Made by a program: the position numbers and the translations under genes
In this document: piece after piece, positions 35,501 through 48,424 of the stretch
How the letters are laid out: every line of letters starts with the position of its first letter
Numbering within the stretch: position 1 is the stretch's first letter
The notes under the pieces: model-generated
The model's database searches: none
Seen by the model: only the letters and a program-made list of their open reading frames with translations
Told to the model about the DNA's origin: nothing
From: Taenia hydatigena
Taxonomy: Eukaryota; Platyhelminthes; Cestoda; Cyclophyllidea; Taeniidae
Reading direction: 5' to 3'
NCBI GenBank assembly: GCA_036345935.2
Contig: JADWOT020000004.1
Location: 6,544,168-6,608,167 of the forward strand
Length of the DNA: 64,000 nucleotides

Positions 35501-36800
35501 CATTCACAGCATTGGAGGTTTAAAGGCAATTTCATTGTCTAAGAAGCGATCAAAGTAAAAGAACCCGAGCTATCTTATGCAGGGCGGCAAAGACTTCCAA
35601 CATGGACTGAAACCACTGTCTGACGATGTTGGTCTTAGTGCACTCATACATCATCGCGACAGCAAAATCGGACCGTAATTAAGTAGGTGGAGCTGAAGAC
35701 GGAGGAGCTGTGGAGAACACAAGACTAACTGCCGGCGTGATCACACTTTGATATTAATCAGCCAGTGGCTTAGGTAAGTAAATGTTTCGAATGTATGAAT
35801 CTCTGCTGGTCGTTTTGCTAAGCAGAAGAGAAAAATTAGTGTGCACATAAAATATTTGCAATCTAACGAGTTACTTTCATCAAAAGAAAAGAAGCCGATA
35901 GTAGAGGAGACGTCATTAAAGAAGGGCATGGGCTAGGACACCTACATAAGGTAATTTACTTTGTTTCGTGGTGCTCCGAGCCACAGTTCTTGAGTTTGAC
36001 ATCCTTCACGAAGGTCTAAAATGAATTAGAGGATCTTTGAGTTTCAATCTAAATGAAACATAAATAGTTTTGCCAAGCAGTACATTGAATTCCCCGTGGC
36101 GAACATGCTACCTATAATTAATAAGTGACCTAAGTAAATGCTCAAATGAAGTAAATGAACGGTTGTTAGCCCCGTTTTCAGCATACATCTTGGACAACTG
36201 CCACCAGGCTTAACTAACTATAAGTGGTTAAATGCGTTGATCTTATCAAGACGTGCTTTAACTAAGCCCAGAGAGGAAAGAGGAAGGAGAAGAAATGGGC
36301 TGGGTTTGCAGGATTCGTAATAAAGTAAATAAAATGGATATGATGAGATATTGTAAAATATTTGGGTATAGCTATTGTGAACATAACAAGGCACATAACA
36401 GGAAAGGTGAGAAGCGAAATTGTGTTCAAGTTCGGCATAGTACAAGTTGTTTGGAAAAAGAGAAGGACGATGGCAGCTATCATTAACCATGTGAGGGATG
36501 CATGCATGAATGAATGAAGGAACGCCTGTTTCGCATCATGTACGTCTGCATTGCCCCCTTAGGCAGGTATGCATGGAGGAGTGTTTAATTCATCATAGAT
36601 TCGACGTCGAGCGAAAGCATTTAACATTATGGAATGGAAGATAGCGACGCCTGCTTTGTAGGCATGCGGATGCATATTCCTTGTTCAAAATGTATCACAA
36701 TTGCGTGTTTTTGATTATGATGGAGTGATTGAGTAAAGTGAAGATGGACTGTCATGAGGTGAGAATCATCTTTGATATATAGGGTGATAATTACACAACT
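32590..36800. other. no supported gene
   Basis: I see no open frame above about 120 codons, no motif and no internal duplicate in this stretch. Confidence 0.5.
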
Positions 36801-36819
36801 AGGCGAGATGTGGGGGTTC

Positions 36820-36930
36820 AGGCCAATGAAGTGTCATGCTTCAGCGAGTCTCCATGCTGCTCCGTCACGTGGTTTAAATTGTTTTCCCCTCTCTGGCCTA
36901 CAAAGCACATTTAAAGCATATATGTACTAC
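36820..36930 (+). repeat. dispersed about 110-bp repeat, copy 2
   Basis: This copy shares the ggtt(c/t)aaattgtt core and the ctctggcctacaaagcacat string with 37240-37345, which lies about 400 bp downstream. The pair may represent a local duplication. Confidence 0.75.
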
Positions 36931-37239
36931 AATAATAGTGTAATGCTTACGTTTCCTTAGACGTACGTCGTAATCAAAAGACACGAACACAAATTAAATC
37001 TCTTTGCTGAGACGCAGGCAATTCTGCAACACACTGATAATGCGCTATTGATCAGCCGTTTCGTCTAGGACGATTAAAGCATCTCAGAGTAATAGACCTT
37101 CTCGTGTTTGGCATAGGCAGAGGATCTGTGTAGGAGGTTTCCTCTCGTCCCCCTTTCCACCCTCACTATTAGAAGGCTGAGCACGCCTTGACATCTCTAC
37201 TAATAGTAAGGGAGAGAGTAGAGAAAGATACTGTAGAAG

Positions 37240-37345
37240 AGTTCAAGACGAGGATGTGTCGCGCCCCAGAGAGGGACTACACTGCTTGGCGATCAGGTTC
37301 AAATTGTTCCTTCGCCTCTGGCCTACAAAGCACATTTGAAGAAGA
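37240..37345 (+). repeat. dispersed about 110-bp repeat, copy 3
   Basis: This is the closest relative of copy 2. Its 5' part (gacgaggatgtgtcgcgcc) is closer to copy 1 at 24950. The three copies therefore belong to one family about 110 bp long. Confidence 0.75.
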
Positions 37346-38961
37346 TAAGCATTACATCTGTGCACTGTTAGCATGAAGTACTGGTATGTTTTCTCCGGAA
37401 AAGTGATGACTCAGCTAGTTGTCCATAGCTAAACCAAACACCATGCCACTTCCGATTAGCATAGTAATGGAAATATTCAGAGCAAAAATTCGCGTTTGTT
37501 GATTGTTGAGTTCTCAGTCTCGTCTACGGTCACTTGGACGACCACCGTACCTTCGTCGGGTGGCCTAACTTCTAGGCTACGCTACAAGCACAAATTATTT
37601 CTACGTGATGAATACAGTTGTTCTGCACAAGTGGTATGCCTACTTTTATCCTCAGATAAGTCGCAAAGTTCTACAGTTACCTTCGTTGAATCCGTGCATT
37701 ATTTGATTACGTATAAATTGTACACATCGACGCCTAGATAAAGCTGGGGGCACAACCACACGCATTTTTTGTCGCTAACGGTTGATGACATGGCTCATTA
37801 GACTCTTTCGTGGACTGGAATTTGCGCGAAACACGTGTTAGGGAATGCAAAGTATATAAGTAAAGGGAATGCATGTGTACAGAATAATGGATGCACAAAT
37901 TGTCTGCAGTTTGTGGATCCATCTACAAATAGGGCCAGCTGTAGTACTGAGAAGGGCCACAAGGGCATAAAATAGGAAATTGTCAGTAGGAGGATGCTTT
38001 CCAATCACCCAACGAAGGCGATTCGACCAAAGCTCTACTTACTCTCCTCAAGGTGGGTAGGCACCTCAACTAAGTGACTGGCATTGTCATGGGTTCGAGG
38101 AAGAGGACTCGTGAAATCGAAGTTTGCCATGGGTTCCATGATCTTGTCAGGTGTCAGACTTGCTTCTGCTGGCTCATCTGATTCAGGTGGCATTACATTT
38201 GCCAAGGGTGCAATGGAGACTGCGATGTACTAGCGACATCCCCTTGTCGTATGCAGCCTCGAGAAGCAAGGAATCATGTCGATCACCCAAGAAGTCAATT
38301 GAGGTGGCTTGGGATGTTAGTAGGTTGGAGGAATAAGAATGCTCAGTGTACAAGTTGCTACTTCGGCTCAATCAGCACTGTCTGAATCAAAAAGAATGGC
38401 GTATTAGTTCGTCCCTTTTCAGGTCTTTGACTAAACGGACTTTGACGCCACACTTGCTTCTAAGGAGTAGGCAAGATATGGTGCGCGGTGATCAGGGGAA
38501 CGACGAAGGCACAGATTTTATGCTGAATGCATACATTATCGGCGGTAGCTTAAGTCGCTCTGTAGACATGTTGCAAGCTTTATAGCTTTGGCATTTTCAT
38601 GGGCCCTAGGCAGAGGTTGACACATTTTTTAATACCAGTTTGTGGTTTTGTGACCATTGCACTATAAATTTTATAAAAATCTTTCTGGTTGCTTTATTGT
38701 GGTTCACTATTTTGAAGATGCGTATAAATGCATGCATGCAAGTCTGTTAGTATTGCTGAGTTTTGGCAGTGCATTTGTTGTATTTAAAAGCCAGAGATAG
38801 AGCAAATTTAATTCAGAGGCTAGTTTTGATCTAAAATGACGAAACCTCATCGTATTTATTTGTTCTGCTGAATTGCGATTTCGCGGTTGATCTCAGTCTT
38901 CATTCTAGTGCGAGGTGGTTTGTGTGTCGGCTTTACCACTTTTTCCTTTTGTTCTTTTCGG

Positions 38962-39015
38962 ATGCTAGGAATTTACAGTAGTGATGAAGCTACATATGAT
39001 GAGCGTGTGAAATGA
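38962..39015 (+). CDS. possible terminal exon, paralogous to 13302-13358
   Basis: This reads MLGIYSSDEATYDERVK and then TGA, after a pyrimidine-rich stretch (ttttgttcttttcgg). The acceptor AG seen at 13300 is changed to GG here, so this copy is probably not spliced at that point and may be dead. Confidence 0.3.
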   Translation: MLGIYSSDEATYDERVK

Positions 39016-42000
39016 TATGCAACGTGGGATTTTGAAGTCATTTGTGGGGGCGTCCCCCTTGACCTGCGATGCGGATCTTGCCATGGATGATATTGTTGCG
39101 TTTGATGGCGTAGCGATAGGTGTTAGCTCTTTTGTTTCAAGCATTGGATAATTGCATGGTCATCAGGTAAACAGACGAGATGGATGCGAGGTTAGTGTTG
39201 AACTGGTAGGCAGGCTTATTATCGCGTTGAGAAAGGCCGGTGAATTGGAGTGGAAATGGGCGGGAGTGCTGCGGAGCTGTTTTGAAATCTTCTCTGGGCC
39301 CATTTCTTCAATTCGGATTTGTTCGCATTTTAAAGTGTAAGTCTTTTATCTTGGTATTTACTGATGTTTTCATTGTGCATGAATGTATTTTATGTTACTT
39401 CTCAGTTTATGTATTTGTAATGGATCAAGTTGACTTGTTTATAGTTGTGTGCACGTATATGAACAAATCGAAACGCATTCAAATTTTTTTATTGAATGAA
39501 AATGAGGAATTGAATTTGGACGAGATTTTGTTATCCAGCAACAGCACTGTTCATCGCTTTTTCGTTTCACAGAATAATTTAGAAGGGGAGCAGTTGAAGC
39601 TGTCCTGGCGGTTGGTTGGATAGTGGATGATATCAAAAGGGAGAGATTATGGCGGGAGGAGTCTAATCTGTTGGAAACAAAGGGGAAAAACTGCCAATCA
39701 CCTGGCACTGCACGGTGTTAGATTCGTTGCAGATGCAAAGTCCGGCAAGAGTGTTTTTTTCCTTGGAGTATTTTGTGATGAGCATGTAGACATTATTGAA
39801 CAGTACTGGGTGCTAATTTTGGGCGCAAAATTTGGTAGCGCAGTATTTTTGTATTTAACTAGTTAGGTCTCATGTTGGTTATGGGGTCCTGCCAACAACA
39901 TGCGTCGTTGCTGACGGTGGTATCGAAGAAGGAGAATGTGGCTGTAGAAGCCAGCCCATGGGAGTCCACTGAGACGGCACTATTCGCCCTTGAACTCGTC
40001 GTCGTTGTCGTCGACAGTTGTGATGTTGCAGTCATTCGATCAATCGATCATGCTGAGGATTTCCCTGCTCAATGTTTAATGCTCACAAAATCATAAGTAG
40101 CGTGACTTTGTGCTCGGAGGAGTTATGAAGGACTGGATGCGGCGTTTTGGTGTTAAGCAGTAGTCTGGTGAGTACTTTCCTGCAAGACAAAATGTTGCAT
40201 GAATTAAGTCCGATGTTATCGTTGGTCTACAAATATTAGTTTCGCTTGTTTGTTTTAAAATAGGATGCTCAGGTTTTGTCGCCTATGATAGTTGTATGGT
40301 GTGAGGTGAAGCCAATATGAGGTAGTTGTGAAGTAATTGGCAGTGTGGTTAGCGTGAACTGTTGTTGAGGAGCAACCGTGCATGCGTAACCTACGCAAGG
40401 AGGCGTTTTCATTGACGGCTACAGGTGTGTGCTGCAGTGAGTGTGGTGACACATTGTCAAAGTGCGATTAATTGGTAGGAGAAACGGTAAATGTGTAATG
40501 ACTTGATGCCCCAATTGGTTCTGCAGAACCTAACATATAGAGTTGAGTCCCGTGCAAGTTAGGAAGGAGGGAGGGAGAGAGGGTGGGAGGAAGAGAGGGA
40601 TATCAAATTCATGGCTTCAGCATTATGCTGCCACCTTCATTGACGGGTGCGCTGAAGAAGGGCATTAGGCAATCAACCGAACAAAGAAACAGCTCAAAAG
40701 AAAGTAAAGGAGCAAGGGGACGAGCATATCAATGAATTAATCAGTAACTCAGTCAATCAGTCAGTCAATCAATCACACTCGGTAGACGATGCAGTCGAAA
40801 CATTCGTGGATTGGTCAGTCAGAGAGTTGAAAGAATTGGACAATTTATGAGGTTCCTACATTAATTCACCTGCAAAATTTGCAGAGACGTTCAAAGCTCA
40901 TCATAGAAGAGTTCATACCAATCGACCTAACGGATGTCATCTTAAAAAGTCACTCAAGGGCTCTTTAATCAAATTGAGGCTCCCGCAAGCAGCGGCGCGG
41001 CATCCACATTTACAATTCTATCTCCTGCGGCGAATTTGACTCCAAAGCTGACCATACTTGAAAAAATCAAGCTCCTGTCAAATAACACTGGAGTGCACGC
41101 TTTAGGCCAGACCAGCATCCCCTGAAATAGCTAGTGGCCAGAGACCTATTGCCTTACCCAACCGCGACCAACAACTGCTTCGCATGAGTGTGGCGGCCCC
41201 AACTTCTTGCGCCGGGTCGACCAAATTTTACCAACTTGAAGACACTCGCTGTCCTATCTAAACACGAAGCCCCACTCGCCTCAGTTTTTATGTTGCACAA
41301 TGCAATGCATTAAGTGATTAACTAAGGTTGTTATGTCAGTGTTTTTAATAGACCGTCACTCTATCAACGACGAATTTTGTAAAAATGCTTCTGGTGTCTA
41401 ACTTTTCCTCTCGTTAACGAAGCTACAGATCCAGAACTCAAAAAAAGGTTTGTTTTCTTACAAGGGAATATTTTTAAGCATGTAGGCATCGCAGAACAGC
41501 ACTAAAGGCGAATCTCGCCTTTGCCATTGCTCTGAATTTTTAAATAGCTGGTTTATAGCCACCCACTTCTAGACTGGACTTGACGTGCGCGGATTCGAGT
41601 GCGATTCGAGTAAACACCCGTTACAACATTTCTGACTTGAAATGAATAGCCTGGTGTCTCAACCGACCCGTCTGCGGAATTTCAATGGACTGAATGCAAT
41701 TCGCGTGCCTTCTGCGCAATCACTTTCGCATACGATCAAGCGGTTTTGGTGCCTGTTTCAAGGAGAGGTGAAATTCATTGGCGTCACTGCAAGAACTCTG
41801 CTGAGACATCCAGAGTTGTTTGATGAGGGTGAAGATGATGGCGTTAGGCTCATTTTGCACCCGCATAATGCTAACTTGTCCATAACTCCGTTGAGTCGGT
41901 TTGTAGACTCTTGCATCTAGATGGAATACCCTTACACTAGTTCAACGGGTCTTTCCATTTAGTTGTGAAGGCTGGCACCAAACATGAATGTCAATTCGCA

Positions 42001-44400
42001 TACGATGTGCACAATACTGTCCATGAGACACATTAGGATTGGAATTTTATCTAATGGAAATGCTACACTGTGTGTAGAGTATTGTTGAGCACAAAGCTGA
42101 CTTAATAGAATGGATGTGGGTGCGTTTGGGGCATTTTCATTTCTTTGCTGTTGGGTTGTTAAGGAATATATGTGCAGGAGGAGGGTGGGCATTGAGAGGC
42201 GTACAGATGAAATGTGCAACGCGAGGGAGACAGAAGAATGAACTAGTAAGTTTGTTTGCAAACTGACACAAAGATGAACAAATTGAACCATGGGTGCGAT
42301 GCATTTGATGGTGGCGATGGTTGAGTGTGGAAGCAGACTTCTGACAGGTAGCCATTTTAATGGCTGAATGTGTGGTCAGGAGTGTGCGCTCGGAGCTATC
42401 ATCCAACAGAAGTGTAATGTTTTGCTTGCTATCAGCGTTGGGGCCGAAGTCGCCGCAGGACATGGAGTTGCTTCCTTGCGTGCCATCGCGTTAGTGATAT
42501 GATGGGCATTGGTGCATAAGGCGTAGCAGATTTGTGTTGAAGTACACTGCGGGCGCATCTTTTCCCGTGTACTAGTAATCAGGAGCGAGGTTAGTTCTCT
42601 CTGCTGCGCAACCTTCTGTGGTACTCAAATGAGGATGTTGTTCAAAAATTGGTCGTTGCTTTCTTTCTGTGGAAGACGTGATGATATATCGTTTGCTGGA
42701 ACAGTTGTTTATTTCCAAATTGCTTAGTTCTTGATGCATTTGCTCGCCTTTCATGTGCTTCAATAGCCTCATTTCAAATAGCGGTGGTTGACTTTGCGAT
42801 GTGCTCATTCACTTTTCGAGTGTGTAGGGTGCCATTCGTTGACATGGCTTCCTAGTTTGACTAAACGACATTCGGTGGTGGTGGTGAAAGTTGGTTTAGC
42901 AATAGCGAGTAGGATGGTTACATAAATTTCTGAGTGAAAAATAGCGCAGTATAGTATGAAATAATGAAAGCTTAGTTCAAGGTAACGTACAGTAGTATGG
43001 AATGGTGCAAACAAGGAGGAAGAATCCGCCCTCTTCACCTAGCATGGATGCCATTGACATAAGCCATAAGCCCTTTTCTTCAGTAAACAACCAGCAGGCC
43101 AACTGCTTCTGCTTCACTGCTTATACATTTTACTGCCTGATAAGGTCAAAGAAGGAATGAGCCTAGTGAGAATACGCTGTCATGCTTTCATATCCGCCAT
43201 CCATCTGTCAGTACTTCACTAGCACCCACTACCACCATCACCACAACAGCAGCAAAAGCAACGTTGTATTTGCCACCTCTGTCCTCATACGCGCTATCCT
43301 CTCCACCTGTCAACAACTGTCCATCTGCACGGCCTATTACCCATCCACGCACTCACGCAATCAATCGTCCGTTCTCTTACCCAATACTACTTCACCCTAC
43401 GACCACTGTAAATGTGGATATGCCGAGCTGACGCACAAGGGTGATGACTTAAGCGCATTAAAGGTGTTCACTGATGTGACTTGGTGAAAGGGGCGGAGAA
43501 AGGAGCAGAAGGAGGGACGATGGAACACCGGAAGCAAGCTGAAGGGTTCCCATCTCTAGCTCATTCAATCGTACATCTTCAGCACACATGGCCAAGCACT
43601 GGTTTGTCGATTGACCCAAAATCTCTCTCAACCACCCCACAGTGCCCCCTTACACCGCCTTGTTGCCCTCATCAGTGAGACGAGCAAAGGTGAATGCAAT
43701 GTGCGATGTGGTGTTGAAAGTGGTCGTTAACGCGGTTGCACATCCACCATGATCTCTCTCCATTCGTCCACCCCTCAGCTACAACGCTGCCTAAGCAAAG
43801 ACGGCTTAGAGGACATGATTCTGGTATTTTAGGTATAGACTATGTACATGGCAGTGAGGTCTTGCGCTTCATGTGCTCAGTGTGCATGACGGAGTCGCGA
43901 ATGAGGGTCCCTGGAAAGACCTTGGGAAAACAGCGATCCCCTTACAAAAAGGCTCATCAATTGTAAACACTTATCAGTGACTTATAAGAGGTTGGAATGA
44001 GCTTGAAGTTTAAGCGAGACGAAAAATAATCTGGCGGATCAGTTTTGTCACTGTTCACAATTGCAATGCGCGAAGCTTGAATAATCCGAACGCACATCCA
44101 AACGTGGAGTACGATTACATCATCATTGGCAGTCACTAGTGTGGTTTTGTATAGAGAGCACAAGACACAAAGCTTACAAAGTCAGCAGCACCTGGTCGAT
44201 AGAAACAGGTCCAAAAACCTGCCCTCACTTGAACATTATACTTGCTTGGATTCGCGCCGGGGACATGACAATTATTACCTACCAATTTTCAGAGAGCATA
44301 GAAAAGGGGAAAGGGAATTTAACCGCTTCTCTGAGAATGCGCAGTCCCTCCCAATATCATTACTCATCGACAAAATTTAACGTAGAGATTAGGAACAGAG
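39016..44400. other. 5.4 kb with no supported gene
   Basis: Several ORFs of 80-130 codons occur (for example 39240-39623 plus, 41642-41920 plus, 42137-42463 minus). None has a motif, splice partner or duplicate copy. Caat-rich short repeats lie near 40730-40780. Confidence 0.45.
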
Positions 44401-44706
44401 AACCACTCCATCGGTCTCGAGCTTCGATTCAGCTTCTTTGAGAAGATTCAAGTTAATCCAAAGAATTGTCCTTTCCTCGAATGCTTTATAAACTTCAGGA
44501 GACATAGAGTTTGGTCGGATGAGGTATCAGTCGCTTAAGGCCGCACAAAGCAGGCGAGAATTGGGCCAACAATAACTAACCAGACAGAGCTTGGCAAGTT
44601 CCTTAGCTCGGCAAATTACTACAGACGTTTTGTTAAAGGCTTTGCTAAGATCACTAGCTCTGCATTAATTGACCGAAAAGCTAACAAACAAGTGGAAGAA
44701 CGAGCA
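44401..44706 (+). pseudogene. Ty3/gypsy-type reverse transcriptase fragment
   Basis: One frame reads FFEKIQVNPKNCPFLECFIN and then, after an in-frame TAA near 44536, TELGKFLSSANYYRRFVKG and FAKITS. These match the layout of the end of the Ty3/gypsy reverse transcriptase: the K.NP.KC.F...NFLGH thumb region and the ELR.FLGLANYYRRFI connection to RNase H. The stop and the lack of the catalytic YXDD region, RNase H or LTRs nearby show it is an old fragment of a retrotransposon pol gene. Confidence 0.8.
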
Positions 44707-45920
44707 TATCGAAGTGAAGCACAGAGGCCAGTAATGCCTGTCCCCCGAGAAGTCATCCCGCAACGCGTGGCACTGATCCAATCAGAAGAGGTTAATAACA
44801 CATACTCGCATACGCATTCCACCGCCTTCTGAAATTCATCTTACTTTCCGCGTTATCGTCTTTTCCACCATTCAGTTCTTTTACACTGCCTCAATCCCTC
44901 TTCGATATCTATTCACCTTAGTTCTACTTCTTATCATTCACCTGTACCGCCTCCGTCCTATTCTATCTGTAACACTCCAATCTACCCCTCTGTCGTTTGA
45001 CTCCAAAGTGTCAACGCAGAAAGAAATCCTAGAAATTAGGGGTAAACTGTGCTATAATCCTGTTTCATCATAGCCTCCTCCTCACTAACCTTATTTACGT
45101 GCGTCATCGTTCTAGCGTATTTCACTTATCAAAGTAAACCACGAAGAGCGTCTTCGAGTTTGTTGGTTGATAGAAGCATACATTCCTTCTACAAAGTCCA
45201 TTCCTACATACTTCACTCGAGTACACAATTAAAGGAATGTGTAAACGAAGGCATCCAGGAGAATGTGGAAGAAATAGAACAGAGAATGAGGGACGCAGTG
45301 CAGCAGCACTGTGTAGAAACACCCAACAATGGCCTTTCCCCATCCTCTCTTCTACTTCCTCTCTTCCGTGAACGTCTCAACTTCGCTTCTCATCCAACTA
45401 TTATTTTGTGGCTTTCAGCTTAACAATCATGTTGGTTCCTCTCCATTGGAGAAGTGCAATCACCGCCATTGTCCTTCCTGGTGCAACACAAAAATTGGCC
45501 TAGATATGCGATTAGAAATAAGCAGCAGAAGCACACCTCCACGAGCTCTGTGTCAATCACTAGGAGTTAGGCGCCACTGTCTTCACTAGATTCATACCTC
45601 GTGTTGCCCCAACTGCCCGAAAGTCGTCCTTCCAAAAGGAAACAACAGGGATAAAAGGCTGACGGAAAGCAGACCAGACAGGGCAGCGCATTCCATTCAA
45701 AGAACATTGGCATTGGTGGTCCGCCTCATCCTGCTCTGCCGCCTTTGCATGCGCCATGATGCAGAGAAATAGACCAAGGTAAAAAGACACGAAGGCAAGT
45801 GATGTCTGCTGCCGCAAAACCATCCACAACGGGTGCCTCCTAAGTCCAACATCAGACGGCCCTGAGAGACACCGCGCGACAACACGTGTCGCTAATCGAT
45901 TGATCGCGCAACAGCGTCGG
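44707..45920. other. no supported gene
   Basis: Short ORFs only. No further pol, gag or LTR sequence can be seen downstream of the reverse transcriptase fragment. Confidence 0.45.
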
Positions 45921-45922
45921 AT

Positions 45923-46133
45923 GTGATCGTTAACGTGTTGTTTCGTCTACTGCTACTCATCTCTCTTCGTAGATTTGTCCCGTTAGTTCAGTTGGCAGTC
46001 AGTGCCAACCCTCCGCCTTGTTTTTATCTCCCATTTATTCTCCTGTTATTTTTTGCGTTTGTTACCTCCCTCGCCATCCCGACATCAGTTCCAACCACCC
46101 GGCCCGCCATCCCGGAGAAGTCCAAAGGCCGAG
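45923..46133 (+). CDS. hydrophobic exon with strong donor; inverted copy at 48080-48424
   Basis: This is an open frame with a strongly hydrophobic stretch (LFRLLLLISLRRFVPLVQL), a second one (LPFILLLFFAFVTSLA), then a Pro/Thr-rich part and PAIPEKSKGR, ending at GAG followed by a consensus GTAAGT donor. It has no ATG in frame, so the 5' end is uncertain. The related minus-strand sequence at 48080-48424 shares the LYRLLLS..IQLF stretch and an AISEKSEGR motif. It could encode a secreted or membrane protein. The family is unknown. Confidence 0.35.
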
Positions 46134-46261
46134 GTAAGTTATGCTACCTCTCTCTCTCTCCTCATCCTGTGCTTTCTTCGTCTTACCTCGCTTGCACACA
46201 TCAATTTGATATTATTAAATATGCTAGTTCCATGTGTCACGTTCTCTTTAATTTAAAATAA

Positions 46262-48080
46262 GAGAGGAAGTAGAGGATTCACAAGAAGGAAAATGCGATT
46301 AAATACTAGTCAAATAAGTTGGTGGGTGGGTGATGGAGTGTTGGCGGAAGGTGGAGTATAAATTATTAAGGCAACCAAATGGCCATACAATGATCAACTA
46401 AAGGAGATCTTCATCTAAGATAGAAATGTCGACACGGTCGGCTAGAAGGGCAATTGAGGGGGAGAGGATGAGATGAGTATGGCTCTGCATTATAGACGCA
46501 CAGACACACATATATAGACGTTCCTACCTGTTTCTTGGGACAACAATTGAGGCGACCCCCTAAAGGGCAGGAAGCGCACGTTCTTATACGTTAATGCAGA
46601 GCGTTAGGTAGAAGAATTATCTGCAGAGAGAAGAAAAGAGTTGGACGAGTCTATAAATTACAAAGTTCGAGGTGGAATTGAGGCGAAGTGGTGTAGAACA
46701 AACTAGAGAGATGAAAAGAAAGATAGAAATGCAGAATGATTTGTAATTCAGGCCAGGTTATGCCAAAACCAGATTTGGTTATGGGTAAAGCGTGTTTGAG
46801 TCAGAGCTGATCTAGCCTGTGCTAGTTTAACCCTAGTTATGAATCTTGGCATTATTTAATGTTACGATGAAGGGTGAGACTGGAGGAGAGATGAGGAAAA
46901 CTTACAAAGTAGGCGCTTGCATGTGGTGGAATAGGAAGAGGAGGAGGACGAAGGAGGCTGGGGCAAACTGAAGTTGGGTCTGGAGCAGGGGAAGGCGAGC
47001 AAAGAATAGGGAGGCATAGAGGCAAGATTTTCTTGTGTCATTAAATTGGGAAATAAAGGCAAGTAAATGAATTACAGGAAGTACCCACTGCTCTGTTTTG
47101 GTTGTGTTGAATGCATTAAGCACAAACAGTGGAGCATAATGCAAGGCGCAACACTCGGGAGCATATAGAACATCGTAGTAGGAGGCAGAAGATGCTCTCA
47201 CCGAAAGGCGCGTTGCAGTAAGTCGTGGAAAAGGGGAAGTAGAAAAGACGGCCCCTACCCCTCCATTCTGAAGACATCGTTGGCCTACTTATAGCCCGCG
47301 TGCCCTGATTTCTGGTGTCTGCGAAAAGGAAAGGAAGAAAAGACAGCATTTTACATGGCATGCAGTTGTGTTAATTCGATTAGGAGGGTCAAATTAGAGT
47401 GCTATTTAGGTTGACATCAATGGTAACGCATAAAGCGCCTCTGAGGGTGAGGTATGCATGATAGATGTGGTAGCCCTGTCCAACCTCTCCTTACGTATTT
47501 TATGCAAGCCTGTCATAACTCAGCCGATGTGACTAGTCTAGTCCGTCCCGATCCAGTGCAATCTAGCCAGATCTAGTCAAGCTGTGACACAGTGTTTCCG
47601 CATGTAAGAGACATGAAAAGTAAGCGCGGCACAGCAAGCGTAGTGCAGAGTAGGAAATTTAAAATCATCGGTGACTTACTCCTAGAGATGACTGAGATAA
47701 CGGCAATGCCTTTCTTTTGTGTGCACCTAGGTCTTTGCTTGGCAGAATTAATGCGTTGCACTGCAAAGCAACGTGATTACACATCTGGAAGAGGCAAGGG
47801 AAGAATTGAGATAGAGACAAAGATTTGAGAATAGAAGAGCATAGAACAAGACAGGGTAAAAAAGCGGAAAAGAGGATTGGAAATGGACACCATATGATAA
47901 CTCTGCAAGGTGCTATAGTGCAGCATTCTTCATTTCTTTCTTCCATCTATTTCTAACCCGGTCCCCTTATTTGCTGATCTAGTTATTTGACTGCGTAAAG
48001 CATGAGGTGATTGACTCAATAAAAGGAGTTCAGTCTTTTCCAAACTGCACACTAGAAGAGGCTAGTCATGGCTTTTTTTC
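46262..48080. other. no supported gene
   Basis: Only short ORFs. A possible acceptor-like tract lies on the minus strand near 47325 (pyrimidine run before cgcag), but no exon can be supported from it. Confidence 0.4.
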
Positions 48081-48424
48081 GTTTAACATACCCCGAGTAC
48101 CAGATTTGATATTATTGAAGTTGCGCACGCTAACGAAGAAGGAGAAGATAGGACAGGGATACAAGAGGAGAGGTGGAGAAGCTGGTCGCACAGCATACCC
48201 CTAATTTCGACGGTATCCATCCGCTTCGGCCTTCTGACTTCTCTGAAATGGCAAGTCGGAAGGTTGGGAGTGATGAGGAGATGGCGAGAGAGTCGACAGA
48301 AGTGAAGAATGAACAGATGACGGAATGCAAGGAGAAAACGAAGCGGGAGGGAGGCATTGACGAATAACTGAATTATAAAGACGAAAGCTGGAAGCAAGAT
48401 GGAAAGTAGTAGACGATACAGCAC
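48080..48424 (-). pseudogene. inverted relative of the 45.9 kb hydrophobic exon
   Basis: Read on the minus strand this aligns with 45923-46230 by eye: LYRLLLSILL and IQLFVNA match LFRLLLLISL and VQLAVSA. In a shifted frame DSLAISSSLPTFRLAISEKS matches SLAIPTSVPTTRPAIPEKS. The frame shift and loss of the GTAAGT donor suggest a dead copy. Confidence 0.45.
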
